From Ooceraea biroi (lineage: Eukaryota > Arthropoda > Insecta > Hymenoptera > Formicidae), in assembly GCF_003672135.1 (NCBI RefSeq), contig NC_039508.1:8308001-8372000 (forward strand): DNA of 64,000 nt, given 5' to 3'. Positions 22,655 through 33,032 of the stretch are shown in pieces. Each line of letters opens with the position of its first letter. Position 1 is the stretch's first letter. Position numbers and translations under genes: made by a program. The notes beneath the pieces are model-generated. The model worked only from the letters and a program-made list of their open reading frames with translations, did not search any database and was not told where the DNA came from.

Positions 22655-22790
22655 GTGGTAGCGGTGAACGTGACACCAATCTACGTGGGTATGTGCATAC
22701 TCGACATATCCAAGACGTGTTTGTACGAATTTCATTACGAGTATATGGTACCTCTTTATCGCGACAATTGCAAGATCATGTACACGGATA
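22655..22790 (+). pseudogene. B-family DNA polymerase fragment, probably Polinton pPolB
   Basis: The frame encodes VTPIYVGMCILDISK, then FHYEYMVPLYRDNCKIMYTD, reaching the palm motif YTDTD. B-family polymerases carry YxDTDS here; this copy reads YTDTDR because another repeat joins at that point. The first motif (VGMCILDISK) resembles the region before motif C in protein-primed polymerases of Polintons. Only about 45 codons remain, between a Tc1-type element and a CAGGGTGTCCC-type terminus. A recognisable Polinton capsid block starts 2 kb downstream on the same strand. Confidence 0.6.
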
Positions 22791-22922
22791 CGGATAGGAT
22801 AACTACAACCCTTCGTAGCGCCGAAACTACGCCACCCTCGACATTTTGCAAGAGGAACATTCGTCTCAGAATCACCTCAGGAATCTACCATTAACCGGTG
22901 GTACGGTAGGTCTGGGACACCC
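22791..22922 (+). mobile_element. transposon end fragment
   Basis: The stretch ends GGTCTGGGACACCCTG|TA, matching in reverse the terminus type at 20221 and 21553. Only one end is present. Confidence 0.5.
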
Positions 22923-23165
22923 TGTATATATATATAACATAATTTAGAGTAACGGATAGATAACTATAATTTCGTAACGCATAATGGAAGTAATGTTAGG
23001 TTGTCTATATAATTTTAAAAATTCAAAAATTAAACTCGCATTTAAACTCTCTATACTATTGATATATATTCGATATTTCAAATTATAATGATAAATAAAA
23101 TAACTCTACCATATTCATACTTAAATGTCCAAATTAAAAATAAACTCTCTAATATAAATCGCAGG
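22923..23165. other. AT-rich intergenic DNA
   Basis: No coding sequence or repeat structure recognised. Confidence 0.5.
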
Positions 23166-24641
23166 GATTAATACAGGATGAACGCGGTGGTGGGTTATAA
23201 AGGGTATAAATGTGTCGGGACCAGCGTTTTCGACCGCGATCCTGAGAGCAGGAATATTTATGGGTCCTGGTCCGCAGATTATAGTGGTAGGAGGGAGTGG
23301 AAGAGAATAGGTGGGAAAGAAATCTAGGAAATATTCTAATAAAAGGTGGGAAACGCCCTTAATGTAGGAATGGCAGGAATGGGCAGGCCGAAAAAATCGG
23401 GGTTCTCAGGGACTGAAGTTGGTGAGGGAAGGTAGGTACTTAGTTCGGGTGTAGAGGAAGGGATGGCCGAGTTTGGGGTCCGCCCGAACTCAGGAGAGGG
23501 GATGGGTGAATACCACCGCGGAGACAACTCAAGGAGGGAAAGGGGGGAGTGGCCGGGAGAAGAAGATGGATTCCCGATAACGCTAGATCCAGGTGACGGG
23601 ATATTCACGAAAGGGGTGAGTAACGCTCGGTGTTATCGGTTGTTAATTGTGCTGAATCGGTGTAAGATGCTCCTTGGCTGCACGTCACAGTTTCTGCCCG
23701 TGTTTCTGTCGGGGTATTACTGCGTTCGCGATTGAAATTTGACACTTAAATGAAGTAAGACGGAATTGATCCTTTGTGCCAGAAACCGAAATGAAACCAC
23801 GAAGACGATTGGAGGGGAGTAAAATGAAATTAATAATGAACTTAGGCTTACTTTTCTGGTACCGCTTCTTGGATGGAGTTGATCGTCAATGCGTTTGAGG
23901 AGGGAGCCAACCTGACCAGAGGTCCCTCGGGTGAAGTCCAACACTGACTCTAAGATTTAAGCTCGATGTCCCGATCACGGGAACGAAACAGTACGATATG
24001 CGTTGTAAGCCAACTGAAGATTGAAGAGGACCTCTGACAAATTGTTCCCTTTATATAGGGTTAAAAGAGTGTAGGTGGGGGTTATTTTTTTCCCAGAAGA
24101 AAAGAAAAGTAAAACAAATTCGTTTCTATTGGAGCGCTTGTATTTCCCGAATTGCAGCTGGTATCCGATAGATTTATGATTTTGTTCTTGAAAGTTAAAG
24201 TGCGGCACTTGTGAAGACCCCTCCGTTTACCATATTGCAATCCATGCTCACGTTTCCATTAGTCCATTTGCATCGTATCTCTAGTTTGAATCTCCCCATG
24301 TATGGCAGATTTCTCAGTATTTAATTGTGGTGGATTACTTTTATTGCCGTCAGCGGGTACCGCTCCGCTTTTTCAGGTTCTGGAGCTGTCTTCGCTAAGT
24401 GATTTTAGCTCTTAATTCTGGTTGTTTATTACCTATTGGACGTTCCGGCCGAGCGCAGTTGGGATTGGAAAAGCTGCGAGCCTTATTGTTGGCATAACGC
24501 CTGTCCACCTGGCCCCCCTGCACTCGTTCGGTCATTTTTTCCGTTAGTGGGATTTAGTTCTTATTTGTTACTTTTTCCTATTTCTAAATTTAATATTTTT
24601 CTTATGGAAGCGAGGAACCGTGGAGTCTCCTGGACGTAACA
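23166..24641 (-). mobile_element. second gypsy-like LTR (solo or truncated)
   Basis: The right edge reads GGACGTAACA at 24632-24641, preceded by CCGTGGAGTCTCC. Both match the outer edge of the LTR at 1330-3020 (CCGTGGAGTCT, GGACGTAACA at 3011-3020). On the minus strand it has TATATAAAGGG at 24057, a splice donor AAAAGTAAG at 23851 and a Pro/Ser-rich frame at 23608-23336, the same order as in the first LTR. No second terminus or primer binding site was found on its left. Its right edge abuts the Polinton remains directly. Confidence 0.55.
23336..23608 (-). CDS. Pro/Ser-rich ORF inside the second LTR
   Basis: 90 codons (SPGSSVIGNPSSSPGHSPLS and similar), equivalent in position and composition to the frame at 1735-2250. 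No domain. Confidence 0.25.
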   Translation of the reverse strand: MNIPSPGSSVIGNPSSSPGHSPLSLLELSPRWYSPIPSPEFGRTPNSAIPSSTPELSTYLPSPTSVPENPDFFGLPIPAIPTLRAFPTFY

Positions 24642-24643
24642 GT

Positions 24644-24772
24644 AGCAACGATCTTGACAACAGACACACGGCGGATAAGATACTCGCCGAAAGGGCGCGA
24701 GAATGCATTTTCGCGAGGGATTCGAAACTGAGAGAGAGAGAGCTGCCGCTACAACAGTTTGGGCAACTATGA
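24644..24772 (+). CDS. C-terminal end of an unknown Polinton ORF
   Basis: 43 codons in frame (SNDLDNRHTADKILAERARE and on) end at TGA 24770-24772. That stop overlaps the ATG of the next gene (ATGA). The 5' part is cut off by the LTR edge at 24641. Highly charged; function unknown. Confidence 0.45.
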   Translation, partial: SNDLDNRHTADKILAERARECIFARDSKLRERELPLQQFGQL

Positions 24773-25491
24773 AAGCCAAGACCAAATTGGGCACGGGTAT
24801 GAAGATGAAGAAAAAGATGACTATCAGAAGAGTACCGAAGAAACGAATGCTTCCGATAGCGAGACGCGGCGGTGTCCTGCCACTGCTGCCGTTGCTGGGA
24901 GTAATCGAATCGTTAGCTGCGGGGGCAGCGGGAGTCGCGAAAGCGGTGAATGACAACAAGGCCGCGCGGCGTCAGCTGGATGAAATGCACCGTCACAATC
25001 GCGCTATGGAAGGTCAGAGACTTTATCTCGCTCCGTACAAGCGTGGAAAGAGTATCTCGAAGAAGAAGAATGGGAGGGGGTGGGAGAAAAAAAACGTCAA
25101 AAAGACGATAAGAATGCCTACGGGTATAACCACCAATATACAATTGGAACACTTGGCTAATCGTATGCGCATACCGTTCTTCAGAGGTGTATTTATGCGT
25201 AATGCCCTACCGATGGACGGAGTTGGTCGAAACGAGAGCGGTATTGTGAATTTGGATGACGCAGAAGGCCCGGGCACGCATTGGGTAGCGTATGCGAAGC
25301 GAGGAGACCGCATTATATATTTTGACAGTTTTGGGAATCTTCGACCACCGAGGGACTTGGTGCGCTATTTCGGACATAACGCGGTGAAAATTGAGTACAA
25401 TCGTACCGCGTATCAAACGTACGATCAGAGTATTTGCGGACAATTGTGCCTGAAATTTCTCCAGACGGTTGGCAAAACATTTAAACCATAA
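24769..25491 (+). CDS. Polinton core-like protein joined to adenain-type cysteine protease
   Basis: ATG 24769 overlaps the previous stop. The predicted 240-residue protein has a Lys/Arg-rich start (KTKLGTGMKMKKKM), a hydrophobic segment at about residues 30-60 (LPLLPLLGVIESLAAGAAGV) and a basic tract (KKKNGRGWEKKNVKKT), like small core/membrane-lytic proteins of adeno-like viruses. From about residue 115 (MPTGITTNIQLEHLANRM) comes a protease with His at about 171 (GTHWVAY), Asp at about 186 (YFDSFG), Gln at about 220 and Cys at about 223 (QSICGQLCLKFL), matching the His-acid-Gln-Cys set of adenain. In relatives these may be two proteins, so 25114 is an alternative start. It would mature capsid precursors. 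The frame is intact. Confidence 0.75.
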   Translation: MKAKTKLGTGMKMKKKMTIRRVPKKRMLPIARRGGVLPLLPLLGVIESLAAGAAGVAKAVNDNKAARRQLDEMHRHNRAMEGQRLYLAPYKRGKSISKKKNGRGWEKKNVKKTIRMPTGITTNIQLEHLANRMRIPFFRGVFMRNALPMDGVGRNESGIVNLDDAEGPGTHWVAYAKRGDRIIYFDSFGNLRPPRDLVRYFGHNAVKIEYNRTAYQTYDQSICGQLCLKFLQTVGKTFKP

Positions 25492-25525
25492 CATTCCGCG
25501 ATCGGCGCTCAGTAGTCGCTCGAAC

Positions 25526-26259
25526 ATGTCGCTGACGCTTACGCTAACCGGGAAGAGTAGCACCCTCGCAGTAAACTACTTTCCCGCGATTGATTTGAGC
25601 GATGATGGGTACGAGCTCGGACTTATGGATTTTGAAACGTATTACACGATACCGAATGTGAATTCCTCGAATAATAAATTTTACTTTGGTAAAGACGACA
25701 AGAAATTACTATACCCGAGGGATCGTACGAACTACACGCCATAGATGAGTATCTGAAGCGTGCGATTGAACGACACGTAGCTGGTTCCAGCAATAATGCC
25801 AAAAACGTCGATGATGAGGAGTATCTGATAGTGCTTCGTGCTAATCACAATATGATGCGGAGCGAAATCAAGTGTGCCTATTGAATAAACTTTAATAAAC
25901 CGAACAACATTGGATCACTGCTGGGATTCTCGTCGAATCGGATATTGCAACCGTGAAAATGGCACGAATCGGACGTACCAGTCAATATCATGAACGTGAA
26001 CATTATTCGCATAGAGTGTAACGTGACCGCCGGTGCGTATAGCAACGGTACGCGTGTGCACACGATACACGAATTTTCGCCGCGCGTGCCACTAGGATAT
26101 AAGATATCGGAAACACCTGCACAGATCGTTTACCTGCCGATCATCGCACGGTGCATTACGGATCTGACGTTACGTGTTGTGGATCAAGACGGGCGATTAC
26201 TTGATTTTCGCGGTGAGGAGATTACCGTCAGATTACACGTACGACGGCGACAACGATAG
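25526..26259 (+). pseudogene. Polinton penton-like (minor capsid) protein, broken
   Basis: ATG 25526 begins MSLTLTLTGKSSTLAVNYFP. The frame shifts near 25735-25740 and then runs with two TGA stops (about 25881 and 25956, both where CGA Arg is likely) to 26257-26259. The second half reads RIECNVTAGAYSNGTRVHTI and IVDQD-like VVDQDGRLLDFRGEEITVRL. Its place between protease and major capsid fits the minor capsid/penton protein. I assign that mostly from context. Three lesions make it non-functional. Confidence 0.6.
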
Positions 26260-26279
26260 TGTGTGTAGTGTAAGATGAG

Positions 26280-26453
26280 ATGCTCGTTCTGAACGAAACG
26301 GAGCACGTGCGTGATACTTTTGTAAGCACTGCGGTGACATTCGATAAACAAAAGCTGCCGAACATTGCCTTTGTAAAATCTAATACGAAGAAGCTCAGTG
26401 CATCAAACGTTGAATTTTTGAAATCTTTGGGCTTCAGAGTACGAAATACCTAA
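26280..26453 (+). CDS. 57-aa conserved-looking Polinton ORF
   Basis: ATG 26280-26282, stop TAA 26451-26453, intact. The protein begins MLVLNETEHVRDTFVSTAVT and ends LSASNVEFLKSLGFRVRN plus T. It fills the gap between penton-like and capsid genes with 20 and 13 bases to spare, so it is probably translated. No membrane segment or known domain. Confidence 0.55.
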   Translation: MLVLNETEHVRDTFVSTAVTFDKQKLPNIAFVKSNTKKLSASNVEFLKSLGFRVRNT

Positions 26454-26466
26454 TCGTGGGGAAAAA

Positions 26467-26619
26467 ATGATTGACATTTTGAATATCGGAAGTGAACCAG
26501 TCTTTGACGATCGCATCGTCAAGATTGAGATTCATACGTATAATCCGTACGCCAACACGCTGTTGGGACAGAGCGATGAGATACAAATACCCATACAGCA
26601 GCAAGATTTGTATACCTTA
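26467..26619 (+). pseudogene. Polinton major capsid protein, N-terminal 51 codons
   Basis: ATG 26467 (MIDILNIGSEPVFDDRIVKI, then DEIQIPIQQQDLYTL). The coding sequence stops being homologous exactly at TTA 26617-26619, where a Harbinger element has inserted. The remainder of the gene is in frame at 31983-33032. Apart from this insertion I see no lesion. Confidence 0.8.
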
Positions 26620-26821
26620 AGGCCGTATTACACGACAGGTTGCGGACTCGGTTGCGGTTGAGGTTACGGTTAATAGTAACAGATTGATCAATTACACTAA
26701 ACATTAATAACGTCAGGTTGTCGGTTCTCTCTGTATCATGTGCTTTGTTCGTTTTTTCTACTCTCTTGAACTAGTGCAACAAGTGCAGTGAAAACAAACA
26801 GATTAATAAGTGTGTGCAATC

Positions 26822-27375
26822 ATGTCAGAAATTACAGAAATAATTGTAAAGTATCATAAAAGAAGATTCGCTTGCGCATGTATATTATTTTTTATAGCAG
26901 CTAAGAAACACAAATCAAAACGATCTATATGGACAAAACCATATTTATTGCGACGAGAGTGGAGAGGTATGCATCGCGACCTCTTTTTGGAACTTGCACT
27001 CGAGGATCCGAATAAATTTCGTAGGTAAGAAAGTATACAAATTAATTAACAAATACATTTATTAAATCCTAGAATCAGGACTGATATGATAATAATAATG
27101 TAATTATATATGCAGATGCCTGCGCATGGATTCTGATACCTTCGAATATCTTCTTACAAAAGTAACGCCTTTCATTAAAAAAAACAACAATAATGAGAAA
27201 AAGTATATCTCCTGCGGAAAGACTCTCTGTCACCTTGCGGCATCTGGCTACTGGTAATATATATGTTATACAAATACAGATATCTTTATCTTCTCTCATA
27301 AAATACTTAATTCTGCTTTAATTTGCAGGAGAATCACAGGAATCACTCAGTCTGCAATTTAGAATAGCTCAATGT
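26822..27375 (+). pseudogene. Harbinger transposase, 5' exons only
   Basis: Exon 1 26822-27024 (ATG; KRSIWTKPYLLRREWRGMHR, then LFLELALEDPNKF). Exon 2 27116-27253 (LRMDSDTFEYLLTKVTPFIK, with a one-base frameshift near 27190 before RKSISPAERLSVTLRHLATG). Exon 3 begins 27329 (GESQESLSLQFRIAQ). All borders are GT-AG. The frame ends where a Tc1-like element sits, and no catalytic DDE region remains beyond it. It is a broken fragment of the nuclease gene. Confidence 0.75.
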
Positions 27376-29619
27376 ACAGGGTGGAAAAAAAATTCTTGGT
27401 CGCCGCTTTATCAGGTGATTCTCCAGGTCACGTTCGGCAAAGATCACCCCCATATATGGCCCCGCAAAATTGACCTTGACTTTCAAAATCAAGGTCAAAT
27501 TTTTTTAATATCTTAAAAAATTCTACTCGTAGAAAGGAAGAAAAGTCTCAAAAGAACCATGGGTCAAAAGTTAGTCCTTTTACCTGAAACAAAATTTTTT
27601 TATTCCGCCCGTGAACATGAGCCTGAGCGTGACATCTTGCGCTCAGCATCGAGCGTCGCAAACACTCCGCGCCGTTAGGTGACACCAAGGCTCACTGAGG
27701 AACCCGTATGCGAAACTGCGCAAGCCAGGCTATAATCTCAGGCCGCTCGAGCTCGCCACTGCAACTCTTTTCCGATCCGCATTTTTGAGAGCGAAGTGCG
27801 CTGTGTGTTATCTCGGACGATTACGGGTGAAATATCCTGAATCGTCATTCTCATATCAGCCTTTCTAAAGGCTCTCTATGGTTTCTGGTGATCGTCTTAG
27901 TTTTGGTGCCGTCTCTTTGTGTTAGCCCGTCGGGCTAGTTATCCGAGGTCATCGATCTCACCTCGGTCATTTGAGATCGATATCTTTCTCTTGCCCTCAG
28001 GCGTTCTCTGTCCGCGCCTGCGAACCATCTCGTCGAGATCACTCGATCTCCGGCTCTCGCCCTCGGGCCTTCTCTACGGGATCGTTCGATCTCTCTCTCG
28101 CCTTCAGGCGATCCCTTCGAGATCACTAGATCTCCGTCTCTTCTCAGTTGCAACTCCTGATTAGGGCGCGGTACTTTGATACGGAAATATGGAACGTCGA
28201 AATCTACGCAGCCGAATTTTAAGGGATGCTCGTGCCCAACGGCAAATGCTCCGCGCTGTCGATGAGGCTTTTGGCGATTACGGAAGGGCTCGTGAAATTT
28301 ATGCGAATTGGCTGCGAGACCGCGCTAACGGCTGGCTACTACGTCCGGGTGCCATTCCAGATCGAAGAGAGTTCCAACGTCTTGAGGAACGTTTTCAAGA
28401 TCAGGAACAATTCCAAATGCTTAGTGCTGGTCATCATAGAGCAGGACGACCTCGAGTCCATTGGCGCACCGAAGAACGCGTTATTGCGTTGGCACGAGCG
28501 TTCCCTGTCATGGGGTCTCGTCGTATTGCCGCGTGTGTGGGAATAACTCACCCGACGATCCTCCGCATAATACGCGAGGAGGGCTTGCGACCATATAAAG
28601 TGCAGGTAGTGCAAGAACTACGGCCTGGCGATCTTCGTGCTCGTAAGCAATTTTGCCAATGGATGCTAGGAAAACTTCGTAGAAACCCCGATTTTTTAGA
28701 GAATGTGCTGTTCACATACGAGTCTAGTTTCTCCAGCACGGGCATTTTAAATAGACAAAACGTCCGCATCTGGGCTGAAAGAAACCCTCATGCTATGGTG
28801 CAACGTGTGCATCAAAGGCGTTTTGCTATTAATGTGTGGGCAGGAATTGTCGGAAACAATTATGTCAGTCCGGTTTACTTGCCGAATCGGCTGAACAGCG
28901 CCCGGTATCTGGCATTCTTGCAACGTGATTTATTGCGTCGATTGCGGAGACTTATTCCTCGCCATCAACACAATAACATTTATTTTATGCACGATGGTGC
29001 ACCACCACATTTTGGTAGGGAAGTGCGAGCCTATCTTGACCGATTCTTTGGAACCCGGTGGATAGGACGCAGACCCGCACCACACTTGTGGCCACCACGC
29101 TCTCCCGACCTGAATCCTTTGGATTTCTTTTTTTGGGGAGCGCTTAAAGGCATCTCTATAGGTCAGGTAGAGCGGTGAGGTCGGCGCGAAATTTGAGACA
29201 GCGAATTGATAAGGGGTTGGCCACATTGGCTCGAAAGGGAGATGTCTTGGCCAGGGTGAGGGAAAATCTGAAAGAGGGACTGCGAGCTTGCTTGCGAAAT
29301 GGCGGTCACCACATAGGCTGGTGAGCAAGCACGAATGCTCAGAGCTATTGGAGCCAACGGATCAGTCCTCTATGTTCCTCGTTAGACACGCGCGAATAAA
29401 AAATTTTTTTCAGTTAGAAGGACTAACTTTTGACTCATCGTTCCTTTGAGAATGTTCTTCCTTTCTACGAGCAGAAGTTTTTAAGATAATAAAAAAATTT
29501 GACCTTGATTTTGAAGGTCAAGGTCAATTTTGCGGGGCCATATATGAGGGTGATCTTTGCCGAACGCGACCTGGAGAATCACCTGATAAAGCGGCGACCA
29601 AGAATTTTTTTCCACCCTG
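27376..29619 (+). mobile_element. Tc1-like element 1, nested in Harbinger
   Basis: 2244 bp with about 225-bp inverted repeats (CAGGGTGGAAAAAAAATTCT; 27376-27600 and about 29397-29619) and TA at 27374-27375 and 29620-29621. It shares its right TA with element 2. Confidence 0.85.
28189..29325 (+). pseudogene. Tc1-like transposase with mutated first Asp
   Basis: ATG 28189. After an N-terminal charged region come a helix-turn-helix (GRPRVHWRTEERVIALARAF, then RRIAACVGITHPTILRII), the first catalytic motif as VLFTYESSFSST (family norm FTDESSF, so Asp to Tyr), the second Asp in FMHDGAPPHF and the third in WPPRSPDLNPLDFFFWG. Between the Asp of HDG and the last D of NPLD there are 42 residues. A frameshift near 29160 separates the C-terminal tail (LRQRIDKGLATLARKGDVLA). 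The catalytic mutation plus the frameshift make it inactive. Confidence 0.8.
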
Positions 29620-29621
29620 TA

Positions 29622-31402
29622 CAGGGTGGGGAAAAATTATTGGTCAAGCTTTCGCCAGTCGATTCTACTCGTCGAGATCGCCAACATTGCATCATAAACA
29701 TGGTGCCGCAAAATTAACTTTCAAGGTCATTTTCAATGTCAAATTTTTTATTGGCTTAGTCGATTCTACTCGTCGAGCTGAACAAAAGTCTCAAAGGGAC
29801 CATATGCCGGAAATCAATATTTCATAGAGAAATCTTCGTTTGAAGTTTTTTTGCCTGAAATTTCAAAAAAATCGATTTTTATGAAGTCAGAAAATAAATC
29901 TGATGCTTATAAAGTTCTTAAAATCATGTTCTGAATATCCTGATCATGATTAGCGAAAATCACCCCCCAAAAATGACCCTGAAAAATTCGTTTTCAAGGT
30001 CAAAAATCTGCTTAATCTACTCTTAGCGCTACCCAGGAACAACGACATGGACGTGGTAGATTTCTGTTCCCTTCGGGGTGACTTGATTACAGTGAGTTCC
30101 CCTCGAATTCGATTACTGGTATTCCTCGGAACCATACGTCGCAGCGATTCAGGAGAGTATGACGTAGAAACCGCAAATACTCAACGCTTGACAATCGGTT
30201 TGAGAGAAACACAGGAGCAATATAATCATTCCCGAGTATCCCTGCCCAAACATTGACTGAAAAACGGCCCTGCTGAACTCTTTGGACCATTGCGTGTGGA
30301 TTGCGTCTGCGCCAGATGCGAACATTTTGCCGGTTCAAAATGGAAGTGCTGGAAAAACTGGATTCATCAGTGAACACTATATTTTTCAGAAAGTGCCGAT
30401 ATCTTAGGATCTTGCGAAGCATCCACCGACAAAAACGAAGACGAGCTGTGCGATCACCAGGTCGTAACTCATGCACTACCTGCACTTTGTAGGGTCGTAG
30501 GCCTTCCTCACGGAGAATGCGCAAGACTGTTTTATGATCAACCCCTACTCGCGCGCCTATGTGTCGTGATCCCATGACAGGATAAGTTCGAGCTAGAGCA
30601 ATCACACGTTCCTCAATTCTCCAAGACACACGAGGACGACCTGCCCTACGGTGGCCAGCACCTGCAAAATTCATTTGCTCCTGATCATGTAATCGTTCAT
30701 CGAGTCGTTAAAATTCTCGACGATCAGGCACGGACCCTGGACGTAATGGTCTGCCATTAGCTTGGCGTCGGAACCAACTAGCATAAAGAGCTCGTGCTCG
30801 TGTGTAATTACCATGAGCACGATCAATTGCTTGAAGCATTAGACGTTGGTCACGCCCATCCCGAAGCGCCCGATCACGACCACCACGGCCACCACGTCGA
30901 GGCATGCTACAGCAACGTTATTCTTAGAAAACATTTGGTAAAAAATTAAAACAATTTTGTTTTAATTATACACTGAAAATTGATTTAAGATCAGCGGTGG
31001 TCTTCTAATAATCACGAAAAAGGTCTGGATATGGATGGAAAGCTTCTTAAGCACAAGTAACGAATGTCTTATGGAGCGATATATTATTCCTTTCCGAGGC
31101 AAATGACCGTTGCTTTAAGGAACCAACAGCCGTTGAAATGTTACTGGGTACCAAGATACCCCGAAGGGAACAAAAATCTACCACGCCCACTTCGTTGTTC
31201 CTGGGTAGCGTTAAGAGTAGATTAAGCAGATTTTACATTCATCACAATTAATTTTACGAAATTTTTTGGCTTCTAAAAACTTCAAACGAAGATTTCTCTA
31301 TGAAATATTGATTTCCGGCATATGGTCCCTTTGAGACTTTTGTTCAGCTCGACGAGTAGAATCGACTGGCGAAAGCTTGACCAATAATTTTTCCCCACCC
31401 TG
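29622..31402 (-). mobile_element. Tc1-like element 2, adjacent to element 1
   Basis: 1781 bp, ends CAGGGTGGGGAAAAATTATT, inverted repeats extending to several hundred bp, TA on both sides (29620-29621, 31403-31404). The left arm has an extra segment of about 100 bp (about 29677-29775) bounded by a repeated TCGATTCTACTCGTCGAG. Confidence 0.8.
30087..30905 (-). pseudogene. Tc1-like transposase, N-terminal two thirds
   Basis: Start at about 30905 (MPRRGGRGGRDRALRDGRDQ). A break lies near 30675-30707, then GRPRVSWRIEERVIALARTY and IVFTDESSFSSTSILNRQNV, with the first Asp intact here. The frame leaves homology after SVEYLRFLRHTLL and runs into the terminal repeat, so the second and third catalytic residues are deleted. 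Same family as the gene at 28189. Confidence 0.75.
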
Positions 31403-31552
31403 TACAATTAATAAAAGTACTCAAAAACTAACTTGAAACTTAACCTCTATTTTAATAAATTTTATTTACAAATATATATAATTAAGTTATTAATATTAAT
31501 ATTTACCTTACAATTAATGCTCAAATAACCAAATAAATATTATTTTGCTTAC

Positions 31553-31721
31553 CTGTATACGATACACCCATTCTTTTGCAAAATTCTTCCCATTGTAATT
31601 CTTTCAAGTCATTCCTACGATAATATTTAGTTGTTGTGTCCCATAAAATTGGCCTCGTTTCTACGAAATCTATTAATTCTCTTTCAGTTTCACTGGTCCA
31701 GATTTCATATTTGGGAGGCAT
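31553..31721 (-). CDS. MADF/Myb-like DNA-binding protein of Harbinger, first exon
   Basis: ATG at 31721-31719 begins MPPKYEIWTSETERELIDFV and continues RPILWDTTTKYYRRNDLKEL to EEFCKRMGVSYTG. It ends at a consensus donor (ACAG|GTAAGC). This is the start of a MADF domain. In Harbinger elements the second protein binds DNA and carries the transposase to the nucleus. Later exons are not visible, probably lost in the internal deletion. Confidence 0.65.
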
Positions 31722-31982
31722 TTTTAATATAAATTTTAAAATTACACTCTTCGCAAAATCGCATTTAACACTATAAATGAATCGCATAAACATAATTCCA
31801 CGTGATTCCTTGCTTGCATTCTATTGGCTAACATTACAACCGACAGGTCAAAAATAGACCCGCGTCTAAATAACACGCAACCTGCCCGGTTAATCGCTTC
31901 GTTCTGATTGGTTGATTTCCAACAGCCAACACCAACCTCAACCGCAACCGAGTCCGCAACCTATCGTGTAATACGGCCTTTA

Positions 31983-33032
31983 CCGTGTCAGAGTTTTCTG
32001 TACGTCGAGGGCAAACTAACAACAAACAGAGCCATTGAGGGCTCTAATGTGGTATTGGGAAATAATTGCGTGGCATTCATGTTCGATGAGATACGCTACG
32101 AACTTGACGGAGTGGAAATTGATCGCAACAAAAATGTTGGAATGACTTCGACACTCAAAAACTATACATTGTTAACACTCGATAGAGGCGTGACCCTGGG
32201 TAATGCCAGTTGGGATACATATATTGATAATGTGGATGGAAACTTTAATTTTTGCGTACCGCTCTCTATGTTACTGGGATTTTGCGAGGATTACAAACGC
32301 GTGGTGATCAACGCTCGTCATGAGCTGATTCTAATACGATCGCGCAACGACAACAATAGTCTACTGGGAGATCCCGCGCTGGAGCCAAAGATTGAGCTGT
32401 TCAAGATACAGTGGCGAATGCCACATGTGTTACTGAATGCAGTCAATAAGCTATCGATGCTACGAGCCTTGGAGAGCGGACGATATCTGAGCATGACATT
32501 CCGATCGTGGGATCTGTACGAGTTTCCTCTACTACAGAGCACCACCAAGCACTCGTGGACTGTCAAGGCCGCGACTCAGCTGGAGAAACTGCGATACGTG
32601 ATCTTTGCATTGCAGACTGGGCGAAAAAATGTAATGTCCCAGGGCGTTACTATATTCGACGACTGCAAATTAACCAACACGAAATTGTATCTAAACTCGG
32701 AATGCTATCCATACGACGACCTGAATTTGGATTTTGAGAGGAACAAATACGCCATCCTTTACGACATGTATTCACGTTTTTGGAGGGCGTATTATGGATG
32801 CGACTGCGCCGAGGCATATTTGACCACTACCAACTTTCTTTCTCGCGGTCCTTTCGTGGTTATCCATTGTTCGCGACAGAACGAGTCGATCAAGAGTGCT
32901 ACCGTAGATGTACGATTAGAGTTTGACTGCAAAGAGAACATACCTGCGAATACTACCGCCTACTGCCTCATAATGCACGATCGTGTGGTCGAATACAGTC
33001 CATTGATCAACGTTGTGCGCAGAATTGTGTAA
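31983..33032 (+). pseudogene. Polinton major capsid protein, C-terminal 349 codons
   Basis: It continues the gene from 26619 after the insertion: PCQSFLYVEGKLTTNRAIEG, FMFDEIRYELDGVEIDRNKN, NFCVPLSMLLGFCEDYKRVV and so on to TAA 33030-33032. The size without the insertion (about 400 residues) and the beta-rich sequence fit a double jelly-roll capsid protein. That assignment rests on recognising this conserved family beside an adenain-type protease. The apparent frame start at 31908 lies in the Harbinger terminal repeat and is not the native start. Confidence 0.75.

Larger units (their letters stand above)
26620..31979. mobile_element. PIF/Harbinger transposon inserted in the capsid gene
   Basis: Ends AGGCCGTATTACACGA with about 46-bp inverted repeats. 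The 3-bp TTA duplication lies at 26617-26619 and 31980-31982, as expected for Harbinger. It holds a transposase start on plus and a MADF/Myb-like ORF on minus, the usual two-gene layout. Excluding two inserted Tc1-like elements it is about 1.33 kb, so most of the transposase is deleted. Confidence 0.85.

Noticed and set aside
31908..31982. Apparent start of the capsid ORF at 31908
   Set aside because: These codons are translated from the Harbinger terminal repeat. The native N-terminus is at 26467.
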